Part shown: positions 32,520 through 45,800 of the stretch, piece by piece
How positions within the stretch are numbered: the first letter of the stretch is position 1
Layout of the letters: each line of letters begins with the position of its first letter
NCBI GenBank assembly: GCA_963675135.1
Contig: OY776129.1
Span: forward strand, 58,358,845-58,422,844
Origin: Galeopsis tetrahit
Taxonomy: Eukaryota > Streptophyta > Magnoliopsida > Lamiales > Lamiaceae
Length of the DNA stretch: 64,000 nucleotides
Reading direction: 5' to 3'
The notes under the pieces: generated by a model
The model's input: the letters and a program-made list of their open reading frames with translations, nothing else
The model's database searches: none
What the model was told of the DNA's origin: nothing
Position numbers and translations under genes: made by a program

Positions 32520-33097
32520 CCACCGCAGACCCAGACCCAGACCCGGATCAGGACCCGTCTATCATCTGCCTCAAATTCCATCCAATCATTGCCTTCAAGC
32601 TTCTTATTGATTCTTGAATCTAAAGCCGCTCACGAAATTCCCGAGGTATTTTTCTGAATTTCATTGTTTCTAGATTCCTATGTATGCCAACTATGGACAA
32701 CTTGTCGAATTTTCCTCCTCCGGGTTGTAGTTTGTCTGCGTTTTAGGGTTCTTTGTGTGTAATTATGTATCTGTATCACATGGTTGTAATTGGGTGAATT
32801 TAGAATTCGTGATGATTATTTCGTGCTTTGATCGCAACCTTTTGAATGTTTAGAAGTTCCTAAATTGAGCTCTGATCGAAAGCTTTGTGAATTGTGATGA
32901 TTGTTTGTCATCCAGGAAATGATGCGAGCTTTTGAAGCTTAAAGGGTTCTATTTGAGTTTAGTCTTATGCTAATTTTCTTTTTGATTTGATTGGAAGTCT
33001 GCATTTCATAAGAACTTTGATATTGTTTTGAACTTGTTTGAAATGAGGTTTTGGTATTTCCTTCAAAGTTGGTAATGACTAAAGTATATTTGTGTAG
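32520..33097 (+). other. 5' UTR exon and intron of the GDAP2-like gene
   Basis: A probable non-coding first exon ends at 32645 (CCGAG then GTATTT). A T-rich intron runs to the acceptor TGTGTAG ending at 33097, and exon 2 then carries the start codon. The transcription start is not identified; the exon contains CAGACCCAGACCCAGACC. Confidence 0.5.
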
Positions 33098-33147
33098 TGG
33101 TAGTGAAAGGGTGGAAAAGGTGAAGATTTTATTTGGGATCCTACATC

Positions 33148-36100
33148 ATGCTTCGGGCTGGGGCTGCAACCGCTAATAGAGGTGGAATGCCAACAGATAG
33201 TGGAGATTCTGTTGTGACTTTAGATCAAATTCCACGATGGAGTGATTCGGAGCTTAGATACTCATATGAGAATGACGACTCATCTTTCCAGAATCCTTAT
33301 TTTCCAGACCCATTGACTTCTGCGTCTGAAGGAGACAATAGTGGAAATGGGATGGTATCTAAGTTTCCTGTGGATCATGAAATTAACTCAAAGATTTATC
33401 TGTGGAGGGGCAACCCATGGAATCTTGAGGTGGATGCTGTAGTTAATTCAACAAATGAGGTGAGTACTCCATTCGTTGTTTTTACTTTTAGCTGTTTACT
33501 TGAATTGACTTTTTCGACCAAAATTTCTCGCTTTTTGGATGCTTGACAGAACTTAGATGAAGCTCACAGCAGCCCTGGTTTGCATGCTGCAGCAGGACCT
33601 GGTCTTGCAGAAGAATATGCTACGCTGGTGAGTAATCATTTGTCATATTACTATGCGCGTCATCAATGCTTCATCTAGATTAACTTTGAGAAGTAATAAG
33701 CATATGGTTTTTGTTGAAAACCATGCAACTACTTTTTATTTGAAACTGAAGGCAGAATCATGGAGTATTTTATCTTGAGATACTGAACCTTTATCGCTTG
33801 GATATGAGTATGAATCTGAGTGCTGGAGTTGGAAATATCAAATTAGAGATCCTTTTAAGGTTGGAAACAGAGCGAACATAACGTGTGAGACTGTACAGGG
33901 TTCTGCCAGTTATACTGCAATATGCTAACACCTTGATATTTGGGGAAAGTAGGTGGGGGGTAGTGAAAGAAAGAGATGAGTTCATATGAACTGACATTTA
34001 AAGGGACGTGTCATTCACAATATAATTAGCTGCTGCAGTGTTCCTGGAATTGTTCACAAATTTGACTATATGAAATTGGAATATCTTAATACTAAGGAAG
34101 GATAAAGTTATGGAAGAAAGATACTTATATTTCCATTTTAGATTATTTACAAACTGTAAATAATGCAGTGATTTTTGTTTCCACCTTTTGCAGGGTGGCT
34201 GCCGAACAGGGATGGCAAAAGTTACTCATGCTTATGACCTTCCTGCAAGGTGAATATGACAATATACATTTGCGATGTGCTATTCAGTTCTTTAGTTTTT
34301 GTTAGGGCGTCAGTCTTCACTGGTATTCTCTTTTGGAATACTAATGTCTTAAGATGCTACTAACATGTTAAGCTTTGGTGTTCTTTTCTATATAGGGTTT
34401 GTATGAAAATACCTGTTTTCAGAGTATTATAGTAAAACACACTTAAATGACTCAAAGCTTTATTTTATCACCAGCTTCTAATATAACAGTGGGGTTCTTG
34501 TAATTTGCAGGAGGGTCATACATACTGTCGGTCCGAAGTATGCTATAAAATATCATACAGCTGCAGAGAATGCTCTTAGTCATTGCTACCGATCTTGTCT
34601 TGAACTTCTGATTGATAATGGACTTCACAGGTACCATATATTTTTACGGTTATTTGTTGTTATGTCTTGGAATAATCTGTGAAACAGTGGGATTGAGTTC
34701 TTTCATAATGTGAGTGCAGCATTGCTATGGGCTGCATATATACAGAAGCCAAAAATTATCCACGAGAACCAGCTGCGCATGTGGCCATTAGTAAGCAGTT
34801 CCCTTGGCCTAAAAAAAATTGATTTATTATTAATGTTCATTTTGAGCCAGAATATTTGCCCTGGCCCAGGTCCATTTTGTCTGTATAGTTTTCCTTCCTC
34901 TGTTCCTTGCTTTGAAATTGATATTATATTTATTTGGTTAGGAACTGTGAGACGGTTTATTGAAAAACAGAAGGATAAAGTAAATGCGGTCGTATTTTGT
35001 ACTACAACTGCATCTGATACAGAGATATATAAAAGGTTTGTTGATTGAAACAAACCATAAATCATAACTTGTTACACATGTGTCATGTGTAACCGCTGAA
35101 ACATAGACTGTTTTCTCTGTAATTTGATTTCCACTTGTTACTTCTCATCGCAGATTGCTTCCGTTATACTTTCCACGCAATAAACTTGAGGAAGAGGTAG
35201 CTTGTTTAAAACTTCCTGCTGATGTTGGAGATGAAAATGGTGAGACAATCATAGATGAACGCAAAATCAGAATACAACCTCTACCCAATTTAAAGAAGAC
35301 TGCTCCAAGATCTCCTGGGACCTCTGTTGATCTTTCAGTCAGCACGTTGACGAAACGGTTAGTGACTCAAAATACTTCCCCTAGCCCTTTTAAGACATGA
35401 TTGTGCTCATGCAATGTGGAGGTTGCTTTAAGATTTTAATTTTTATATGTATGGCAGGGATGCGTCGTACTTGGAGACATACCTAGATCCTGTTTTTATG
35501 TCATTGATTAAAGACCCAGATCAGAGACGCAGAGAGCAATGGGAAAAAGCTTCTCAGGCTCGAAACGGTTGGAATTTTGCTAAAATGCTTGGATATGGAG
35601 ACGTCGGGAGTCCTCCTTTATCAGCTGCTGAAGAGTACTCGCTCCATTCTAGATATCTTGCTAAAGCAAACTCACATAATCTTTCGGATATTGCAGAAAT
35701 GAAAATTGTGTAAGTCACTGCTAAATTATTTCTTATAACTTGTGGGTATGCATGCGTAGATTTTCTTGCTCGCCTCCTTGTATTGACTGTTCTGTACTTC
35801 CATACATTTGGTAATCATACTATTCCATAATCTTCCATTTAATCATCTTAGAGCACTAATTTGTTACAATTTGAAGCCAATACTCAACTAGGTATTGATT
35901 CATAGGATTTATTCATAGGATTATGGTCTCTTTAGCTATCACACATTTGGCATTAGCTTGAAGGATATCGCGTGGTTTTGATTGCTTGATTTCTACCATG
36001 TCTGGGATGAGTATATGAATCAAAATCATTACTCACTCAGTGCCCGTTTGGCAGAGCTTATCTCCTTGAAACAGCTTATAAGATGTTTAGGAGCTTATAA

Positions 36101-37583
36101 GCTTTCAAAAAGTGTTTGGTAAAAAAAAAAAAAAAAAGTTATCTGCTTATAAGATCTTAAAATAAGCTCTTTGCAGCCTATAAGCTCCAAAAAATGGTAC
36201 CAACACCCCCAACTAAATTTTCTAAAATCTTTTAAGCTATACTTAAATAATAGTAGTTTTTTTTATAAATAAATAAATAAAAATCACCCCACCCCCACTC
36301 TCCAAATTCTTTGATAATTATTTTATATTAAAATAAAAAATATATGACTCTCAAATTAGCAAACAACTTAGTATAAGTTTAGCCAAACACTTTAACAACT
36401 TATTAGCTACTTAAAAATTACATCTTATAAGATGTTTAAAATAAGCTTACACTAATGGGCTCTCAGATTATGTAATATGTGGAATATTATTTCTAAAACC
36501 CCAGTTTTGTAAAACAATAGCATGTTAGCCGTATGAACATCCGGAACTTCATACAAATGTCTTGCCTTCATTTCAGTTATCGAGGTGGGGTTGATAGTGA
36601 AGGCCGGCCAGTGATGGTGGTGGTTGGAGCACATTTTCTCCTAAGATGTCTTGATCTAGAGCGGTTTGTGCTATACGTAGTGAAGGTAAATGATTACAAC
36701 TGGTTTCAGTTATTACATTTTTTACTTGTATGATGACTTGGTGTGTGCTATACGTAGTGAAGGTGAATGATTACAACTGGTTTCAGTTATTACATTTTTT
36801 ACTTGTCTGATGTGGCTCTTGATGTATGATATCTGTTGTCTTTCGAATTCTAACTTTTTGAACTCATATTTGCCTTAGTGCATAACTATATTATTTCCTT
36901 TGCTTTCAGGAGTTTGAGCCCTTGATACAGAAGCCTTATACAATAGTTTATTTCCATTCTGCAGCATCCTTGCAGACGTGCGTATCTTCTTCTTTGATGT
37001 CTTTTTCTCTCAGCATATTTTCTTGCCATTAAAAGTTTGTGATTTAACAGGCAGCCAGATTTGGGGTGGATGAAGAGATTAGAGCAAATACTTGGTCGTA
37101 AACACCAGCGCAATCTTCATGTATAAAAACTCTCTCCCAATGCTAATAAAGAATTCCGTTTATCCATATCTTGTTAACAATGAATTCTTTTGTTGCAGGC
37201 TATATATGTCCTCCATCCAACTTTTGGACTGAAAGCTGCAATATTTGGTTTGCAGTTGCTTGTAGATAACGTGGTATGCATCATCTCAGTTTAATTTCAA
37301 CACTTTCCATGAAGCTCAAGTAATTAATTATAAACTGATGTTCAGGTGTGGAAGAAGGTAGTCTACGTTGATCGTCTTCTGCAGCTATTTAGATACGTTC
37401 CTCGTGAACAACTTACTATCCCCGATTTTGTTTTCCAGTGAGTTTCCTTACTTTGATTAACCGCATTCTTTCAAGAAAACGAAAATAATTGTGAAAATAT
37501 GGTGCAGGCATGATTTAGAGGTAAATGGGGGGAAGGGTGTGATTGTGGATCCGAGGACAAAATATGTGTATCAGAGACCCTAG
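33148..37583 (+). CDS. macro domain / CRAL-TRIO (SEC14) protein, GDAP2-like
   Basis: Fourteen coding exons: 33148-33459, 33550-33627, 34194-34249, 34511-34630, 34720-34790, 34942-35035, 35154-35357, 35458-35709, 36577-36685, 36910-36977, 37051-37120, 37199-37273, 37346-37437, 37508-37583. All are GT-AG and phase-consistent; 558 residues. The N-terminal macro domain (about 85-245) shows NPWNLEVDAVVNSTNE and the glycine-rich GLHAAAGPGLAEE and GCRTGMAKVT segments. A linker follows, then a C-terminal lipid-binding CRAL-TRIO domain (about 395-545: GRPVMVVVGAHF, YTIVYFHSAAS, IYVLHPTFGLK). Macro domains bind ADP-ribose-type ligands, but whether this one does is unknown; the animal relative is GDAP2 and the Arabidopsis one is, from memory, At1g69340. 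The ATG is chosen because MLRAG...GGMPTDSGDSVVTLDQIPRWS fits the family. Confidence 0.92.
36041..36461. mobile_element. MITE-like repeat in intron 8 of the GDAP2-like gene
   Basis: The ends GCCCGTTTGGCAGAGCTTAT and (reverse-complemented) GCCCATTAGTGTAAGCTTAT are inverted with five mismatches, and CTCAG flanks both sides (36036-36040 and 36462-36466). AGCTTATAAG words recur inside. The superfamily is undecided. Confidence 0.5.
36668..36812 (+). repeat. tandem duplication of an exon end and its splice donor
   Basis: The stretch from 36668, GTGCTATACGTAGTGAAGGT and on, reappears at 36745 with two or three changes; the copies are about 68 bp and the offset is 77. The first copy contains the last bases of exon 9 and its GT donor (36686). 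The second copy lies in the intron with an intact AAG/GTGAAT donor. Confidence 0.88.
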
Positions 37584-38555
37584 CCTAGACGATGATGACG
37601 ACCCGTATGAAACGACTTCATCTAATTATTTCTCTCTTTTAAGGTTGTTGGTACACTAGACTAGACTAGAATAGTAACATGACAAATCTCCAGCGTTGGG
37701 ATTTTTTGTTTTTTTTTATTAAATTTATTTTTTGGTCAGATTGGTTGTAATCAGCTGTGTATTGTATTCACTTTCCTCGCTGTCTGTGTAATTTTCTTTT
37801 GAAATAAATCCTTTCTACAGAATGTTTTTATTTGTATTTAATGTTTGAGTCTATACACTTGGTTGTATTTGTATTCATATAATATTCAAAATGATTTGGA
37901 TACTCGTATTCGGAACATAAATGTATACCTTTTAAATAGTAAGCAAAAACCATACTGTATTATGCATCTAATCAAAATTGTGTACAAGATACAATTAAAA
38001 TAAAAAAGTAAAACTAGTTCTCAAAGTCAATAAATTTTGTAAATTACAAATACTAAAACCTCAAAAGGTGTTTATATACTGTATATTCTAAATGCGTCAA
38101 ACTTGAAGGGTAATTTTATGTAATACTCAAATTTTAAATGTATTGGAAAAACAAATACAAAAATATCACATTTCATACCTGAGACGGGAAGAATTCCTCA
38201 AATAAAAATTGTTGAACATAAATTACAATACCACCCTACCTTCAGAGAAAAAGAAAATAAAAACTTATAAATTGGTAAATGTTTTGGTACCCAGAATAAA
38301 TAAATAAAGATAGGAAGGCATTCTTTTACTGGAGAAAAAATTGTATTAAAAACAATGGTGTGTATATATGAGGATAAAATCGAGTCACATTATTTCAGAA
38401 TCCAAAGACGTAAAATAACGACCCACATTTACAAAGACAATGATCAAGAACAGAATCACCTCCCTCACTCTCAGAAAACTCAGAAAACCAAGTTATACCT
38501 GATGTGCTACATTTCTCTATAAAATCTGAATCAAGACTCTTTCTGTCTTGCATTA
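37584..38555. other. convergent 3' regions of the GDAP2-like and DUF863 genes
   Basis: The 3' UTR of the plus-strand gene holds AATAAA at 37803-37808, a likely poly(A) signal. AT-rich sequence and the 3' UTR of the minus-strand DUF863 gene follow. No other feature is seen. Confidence 0.6.
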
Positions 38556-41500
38556 TCATGTCAAAGAAACAGTAGCAGGATTACCTGCTGCATGGCATCG
38601 TTGTCTACGTGGTCGTCTCGTCGTTTTTCCCCACCCTGTTAGGCTTCGATCCTCCAAACCACCTTCAATGGTGTTAAGTTGCTGAATCAATGGAGTGCAA
38701 ACTGGTATTGGAACGGGAACAGTTTCAACCACTGCTCGTTTCCTACCTCGACCAACCCCATTTCTGGTCCCGTTTCTTCGATTAAGTCCCGAGTTCCAAG
38801 AATGGCCCGTTGCTCTCATTAGCCCTCCAAATGTCTGAAGATCCTCTGTTACCTCATGCCTTGATAGTGAGGTTAGACCCGGAAGAATGTCCCGTTGAAA
38901 GTCCCTGCGTTGCCTTCCTCTCCTTGAATGACCCCTTCGAGATCTTGTAGCTAAAGCATTGCCTCCCCCCGTCTCTTGGATTTCAGGAACAAACAGTGCA
39001 GGCATGTAGTCTTCTTCTCGTGTTTCAGCTAGCTGCAATGTCATAGCCTCAAAATCATCCATTTCATCATCACTGATTCTTGATTCTTTACCTGATGTAT
39101 CGTTTTTGCATGAGGATACGACATTAACGAACCAGGCGAGCGCTTCTTCAACAGAAGCCTCAGATGGAAGACAAATGCTGCTATCTTCTGCACCGATTTG
39201 AGGACACGATGAGATGGAAACTAATGTTTCTGCAATGTTTCTAGCAGCTTCATCCTGTATTTGTTCATTATTCGATAGTATTTCATCTGACATTTTCTCT
39301 TTGGACAATGTACTATCATCTTCACTCTCCATAAAAACGGGAACTTCCAGATCTATCACAGTGGCACTATTTCGTTTAATACAGGGGACTGGAGGATCTT
39401 CACAGTCACTAGCACAAGAGTTCAAATCAATGCAATTGATAGTGGCACTGTTTTTCTGCTTTTCCTTCACTACATTCTCTTCTTCAACGACTATCTGTTC
39501 ATCTGGTTCACATGCTACATTTATGTCAATTATACCCTTCTTTCTTTCTTTATTGACAATCTTTCCTTCAGAATGGCAATCAATGTTGACTGAGGTAGAC
39601 GCGTGGGATGACGGCTCGTTTTCTGCTACATCTCTCTCAAATATGGGAACCCCAAGAATTTTCTGAACAGTGGTTTCCTTTTTCCTTGAAATCTCAGAAT
39701 GACATGAAGTCAAGTTAACTTTTGAGGGGAATAGTTGATTAAGATCTCTAACTGTTTCATTCTGGTAACACAGTTGATTGGAAAAAGAACGAAACGAGCT
39801 CAATTCTCTAGATAGTTCCGATCTACTAGTACCAGAAACCTCCTTAATATGGACCGGCTTAGGTTTAAGCCAAGGCAATGCCCGAAGATCGTCTTCAGGC
39901 CTACTCTTTCCATCTGGCGTACTAAGATCTTGCACGATCAGAGTCTCATTTAAGTTAATATCTATCACAGGCTTCGAATCTGCATACGAGCCCTTGGGAA
40001 ATTTCCCAAGGCCATGATTAGTTGATCGATTAGATGCTACATTATCACCCCTACTACAGTTGAGATAATCGAAACCAGCTGATAAACCATTTGATTTTGA
40101 TTCACTTGCAAAACTAGGAATCAACCTAGAACTAGAATCCGCCCACTTTCCACCAAAGTATCCATTGCTCGGAGCAGAAGAATGCAAAGTCCTACTCATT
40201 GTTGCAGCTGCATTGACTGATGTTTCCACATTTGGAGTAAAACTATTTGTTGTCTTTGCCCAAGAGGAGATGGGGTGAGCCCATGAAGTGGCAAAAGAAG
40301 ACGAACTAAAGAAGGGATATGATGAGGGGGTCTGAGATGCTATCGTTTCCAAGTGGCTGTTAGTGGACTGATTGTAACTTCTAGAAGAATCTAAACCCTG
40401 TCTAAATCCTTCCCTGCCATAACCACTTGGATACGTACTTTTGCCTGGATGTGAAGGTAAAGGCAACTTATCTGGTTGATAACCTTGCGATACAGAACTA
40501 TGGTTGCCCCTAGAGTATCCTGAAAGATAGAGAAATTGCAAACGTTTAATCGAACAAGTCCCCAAACAATAATGCAGACATTAATAACCAAAACTGAATA
40601 CTAGATGCTAGAAACCAGGAAATTGTAAATTAGGAAGAACCTCAGAAATATTTCCTATAAATGAATAAAATATAAAGGGAAAGAAATGATGCAACTTCAG
40701 TAAATGCGTTTACCTGCTCTGTTTATATGGGAGAGCCACCCACTGTCATTAACTTGGCCCTCACTAGATGAATTTATCGAAAATCCATCATGGACGAGCA
40801 TGTTGTTTCCATTTAAACCTAAATAACCGGAAGTCGGTTTACCAAGCTGATGCACGTTTCCTGAAGAACGACCAAGGAAATCAACAGATGATGGAGCCAT
40901 TGCCTCTTCAATCTGAATGGGCTCATTTAGATCAGCCAAACCTGTAGAGCCTTTTAAACGGGAAACAGAAGCTGAAACATCCATTGCACGATCACTTTTC
41001 TTACCCACATGACTACCAATGAATAACTTTCCACTGTTTGGATTGCCATCACGAGTACAGCTCGAGATGTCTGATTCTTTGTAATCACGCAGATTTTCCT
41101 CTTCTTCAAGATCTTCGTACTGATCAGCAGGAAGTTGAAGATCAAATAACTTCTTCCTTACCTTCAATGGCCTTGAATCTGATGGTTCAAAGTCCTTTGA
41201 AGTAGACCCATTCTGAAAAGGAGACTGACTGGCCTGTGTGGTGATCCCTTTCGTGCAACTCAGAGGTGAGCTAAAATTTTCAACTCCCTCAATAGATGTT
41301 CTACCATAACTAGAATTCAACAAAGGGAAACCAGCCATATGCCATTTCTGAGCATCTTCTGACGGCACTTGAGATCCGTGATGACTCGATGATGATGCTG
41401 GTTCCACTGATGGTCGATAGTATATATCTTTTCTTCTGGCTTCTTCCATCATGTCCCTTTGAATTCTGTAAAGACGGTGGAGTTCACAAACCTGGATACA

Positions 41501-41836
41501 TGAACATAATTCAAGCAGTTAACGACTGAATAGTTGCTGAAAAGGTATTGTGTTCGCCAAACTTGCATAGAAAGTTTCTTGACAAAATCAAATGAAAAAT
41601 ACCTGATTCTTGAAAACTGCCTCGTGTTCGAGCATTTTTTGCTTCAAGGTGTCCTTATCATACCCCGAATAACCATCCACTGAAGTTCTCTGAACGAATC
41701 CGTTGTAATACTGCCCGTTTGAAACTATCTTATCTCCACAAAACAAGGGCCAGTTACTATTGCTAGAATTCTCATTGAGGTCCCTCATGGAGTAAAATCC
41801 TGGGAAGTAACTTTCGTTAAGTACTTTTGTTCCCAT
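38556..41836 (-). CDS. DUF863 family protein (plant-specific, function unknown)
   Basis: Three coding exons on the minus strand: 41836-41603, 41491-40714, 40519-38556; 991 residues. The start MGTKVLNESYFPGFYSMRDL and the stretch VCELHRLYRIQRDMM are typical of DUF863 proteins. The rest is Ser-rich, low in hydrophobics and has short conserved blocks (LADLNEPIQIEE, PVIDINLNETL, ESSICLPSEASVEEALAWFV-like). There is no signal peptide or membrane segment. A nuclear or cytosolic location is likely but unproven. A 5' UTR intron (41839-42542) precedes the start codon. From memory the Arabidopsis relative At1g69360 lies next to a GDAP2-like gene, as here. The molecular role of the family is not known. 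Confidence 0.9.
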
Positions 41837-41838
41837 TC

Positions 41839-42543
41839 CTGGTAGAAGATATAATAAGCAACAATATGCACAACTAGACAAAACACCACTATCAAATAAC
41901 ATTTTCATTGATAGATAATTAGCATTGATATTCAGATTGTAATAATGCCTTAAGATTGTTTACATAGCAGGGGAACGAACCAGAAGCAATATCAATATAA
42001 GATACAAACCTAAACTGTTACCAGATTGTTCTTACAATGATTGAAGAACTCGTTCGGTGCAAATTATAATCACTAAATGAGCAGATCAAAACACAATGAA
42101 ATCAGGAGTAGTTTACATACTAATAATAGGCTAAAATTTGTATGAGACGATCCCATGGGAAACTATTGTTATTAAAAACAATCGACAAGAATGACATTAA
42201 TGGAAATACATAGAGTTGCAAAATTGGAAGTGATTGTGCATTGAAAGCAGATCATATTTGGACGATCACACATAAAAAACAATTACCCATTCGAATTTTC
42301 GATTAAATATGAATCAACAGGTCTAATACAATAGCAACTAATCTAGAAAAGGAAATGCACAAATCCATGAATTTCATCCGGCCAATCATCTGTAGAATCC
42401 AAAAGTACACATTACGGGCACAATTATAACTCAACAAATTAGGGTGATTAATCACAAGGCAAAGATTAAGAAGTATTTCGTGTCGTAGTCAAAGGCAAGT
42501 AAATCTTAAAAAAATAAACAGAAAAATGAAAAGGATAATTACC
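41839..42543 (-). other. 5' UTR intron of the DUF863 gene
   Basis: The acceptor CTACCAG lies at 41839-41845 (minus strand) just before the ATG exon, which has GA then ATG. A donor CTAAG|GTAATT lies at 42543/42542. The region between is AT-rich. The upstream UTR exon runs into a CT/AG-rich stretch (about 42810-42860). Confidence 0.6.
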
Positions 42544-42859
42544 TTAGACCCACATCCTGAAATCTCTGCTCCTCAAAACTCTCTCATGAACAGAATCATC
42601 AATTTATATCTCGAAGCAGTAAAGAAATTCGAATCATGTGAAATTCAGAGGGTTTCACACTAGCAGAAAAGAAGGCAACAACAAAAAAGGAATGAAAATA
42701 AAATAGATTCTAATTATTGGTAAATGAAACAAAGAAGTAGGTGTTTGGTAACTCCATTAGAGAAGCTTAGATCCTCATCAACCTTAACTAAGGATTGCAG
42801 ATTTCGATCTGCTGGACCAGCCCTCTCTCTCTCTCCGAGAGAACAAAAAAAAAAAAAAA

Positions 42860-45800
42860 AAAAGCAAACACTCTAGAGAGAGAGAATGAGAAGAAAAATT
42901 AAAAAAAGAGAGAATAGTAGCAACTGTATATATTTAATAGTAATTAATTAATAATTAATATTGATTTTGAAGAGAGAGAAAGAGAGATCCCAGATAAGAA
43001 ATCTTCACACTTAACAAACGACCTTCTAAGAACAGTGACATATAATTTGTCAACATCCGGTCTCTTTTCATTCTCTCTCTCTCTCTCTCTCTCATCAATT
43101 CTTGTAACTAATCACTAATTTCTGGGCTTTTTTTTTTTTTTTGTTAGGAGAATGAGAAGAAGAAAAGCCATTTCTAGATTCTCTTCAGCTTTCTTCATTA
43201 CATATATTAATGGAAATTTAATATCACAATATAAAACTGCCCACCTAAATAAATGCAGATATATGTAAAAGGAAATTCATTTACTTATCATCATTAGTAT
43301 ATTTCAATTTCAAAATTATATTCATTCGGACTAGAAATCAACAAACACAAACCAACTATTCTAAAATTAATATTTTAATTAGCAATTAGCATGGGTTTCT
43401 TAATTTGCCATTTTAAGTAGTGTGTGATTGGCTAATATCAAGAATCAGACAAGATTTGGGACCCACCCTCCTCTGTTGGTAAAAGTGAGGATTCTAATAA
43501 ATAAAGAAAGAATTTTATTTTATTTTAAGTTAGTATGTTGTACTCCGGTTCTAGGGTTGAGGATTTGTCGTTGTAACCCTCAGAAGTTGGTTTTAATTAC
43601 AGAAAAGGGATTCTGGTGTTGAATTTATGATTGGGTGTAAGTCTGTATGATTTCAGGGAAAGTCTAAATTGTTTTTTGTTTTGAGGGGTACTAGTGTATA
43701 TGTAGTACTGTACAGAAAGCAGTCATAAATGAGTGACATTATGGGTCCCAGAATTACACGTGGCACCCTCACTACCCAACGCAGACCACAGCCATTTTAT
43801 TTTGTCTGGTCAATGATTTAGGAGTATGTCTTTTCTATTAGTATACTCCATCATCTTAGTTATATTCTCAATCAAATTCTACTAATTTTGAATAATATTT
43901 GCGTTATTGGCTTCAGATTAATTCTATCGCTCCAATTATTATACATCATTGTTGTAACATGTACAGCTCGAGATTCTTTAACCCTTGTTAATGTGTTCAA
44001 GTTATCCCAACTTCTTTTAACCTTTTCTTTTTTCGTTCGTCTTAATTAATAAACATAGGAGTATTTTATTATTTTTCACTTTCACTTGCATCATTTTTAA
44101 TACATTAATTTATTTTATTGTATTTTTTAATTTTTGTGTTTAAAAGTTGCTTTCAACGGAGGGAGTATATCTCTAGAAACTATATAGCTATTTCTGAATT
44201 GATATTGTTTTATGTAACACTTAATGATGTATTAATATCATGTGAACGCATTGTTGATGGGTTTAATTTAAGGGGCAGTTTGTTGAATTTGATTATTCAT
44301 GAAAAAAAATTAAGTTGTTAATTTTTTACTGATTCAGTGATTACACGTGTCTTTTAACTTGAAGTCAACCATCTCTTAAATTAAGATATTGACTCGATTC
44401 TTTAATAAATTAGTGAATTTATATTATAATTAAGCCATAGATTCAAACTTCTTTTTTTTTTTTTTTTAGTAATTTTCATAAAATTCGAGTCAAACATCCT
44501 TTAAATTTTCATTGTTGTTTATTTAGTCTAATAGACAAGTAATTTTGAAACTAATTAGTAGTTGATAATTGATAAATATCTTGGTTTAAATAAAATTATT
44601 TGAATAAATATTTTGTATATTAGAAAGAATGTCCACAAGCAACAAAGTAATTTTATTGCTCAACAAATTAAAGAAGAAAAACTATTACCTAAAACTAACT
44701 ACTAAATTTTTTAATTTCAACCCAAACAGACTAGTGAAAAGAGTAAACGAAAAAAAAAAAATTAAGTCTATGTTATTCACTTATCATACTATAAGCTCAA
44801 GTTTAAAAAAAGTATTCTCCAACTAAAAAAACGAAGATACCTCAATCAAACCACGAGTGAGATCACAAATGCTAAAATTATCTATTGACGACTAGCACAA
44901 CTAAATAGTAATCCGAGTAAAAAACAAATAGATCATCGTTTTATCTTATACTCATAAAATTCGATAGAATTGAGAATTAACCATCAGGAATTAGAAAATC
45001 ACATACTGTAGAAAGAAAAACATCACATTAAAAGAAGGGGAAAAAAACTGTTGGATTTCAATTTAATATATACTTCGTCTTATTTGCATTGATTTCAAAC
45101 TTTAAATTAAAACCTGAAATTAAGGAAGAATTTGAAGTTAGACTACATCCTTGTTCTTCACGGAAGATTTGAATTTTAAAACCAATAAAAACAACTGTGG
45201 TTGGATATTCATGTAGACATCAATTTGCTAAATTTGTTAGAATGTTTCTTAATCTTCATATTTGGGTAGAGCCTCCGGATATTGTGGACGACCTATCGAA
45301 TGGTTCTTGCATTTGCTAATAAATTGGAGTCTCAACTTCAAAAAAAAAAAATCAAATATTTGGAAGGGCGTATCTATAAGTTTTTTTTTTTTAATAGTAA
45401 TTATATAGAGTACAAAAAAATTGACTAGTGACAAAATTTATTAAATACTATAACTTCTCTAGTTAAATTTTTTTAATGAAATAAATTATTTTTTAATAAC
45501 AAATCATATCATTATTTCTCAATTTTTCGTCATTAAATGTTTTTATGTCATTAAATGTTAATTCACTATAAGTCAAATTTTTTGTAGTGTGTCGATGCAA
45601 CATATTATAAATTATATTATTTTAAATACTCCGTAATCAATATTTCTAAGAGTGCATTATGCAACTGATTTATGAAGTATATTTTCTTATGAATTTAATT
45701 CTAAAAAAAACTGCCCCTACTTCTCCACATGTCTCATTCAATATACTATTATGTTTTTCTTCCCTGAGTTTTTTTTAGTTATTCATTAAAAATTCTTGAT

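Noticed and set aside
33133..33147. Upstream extension (TTG) of the GDAP2-like protein
   Set aside because: The ATG at 33148 fits the family start, and no ATG precedes it in frame.
38556..40565. A single long minus-strand open frame starting at 40565
   Set aside because: Its first residues are intron read-through; the acceptor at 40521-40520 and the upstream exon join in phase.
43846..44165. Degraded Stowaway (CTCCATCATC ... CAACGGAGGGAG)
   Set aside because: The inverted match is only about ten bases with several mismatches.
45408..45589. CACTA-like small element (TTTTTTGTAGTG right end)
   Set aside because: The left end GAGTACAAAAAAA only weakly matches and the 3-bp flanks differ.
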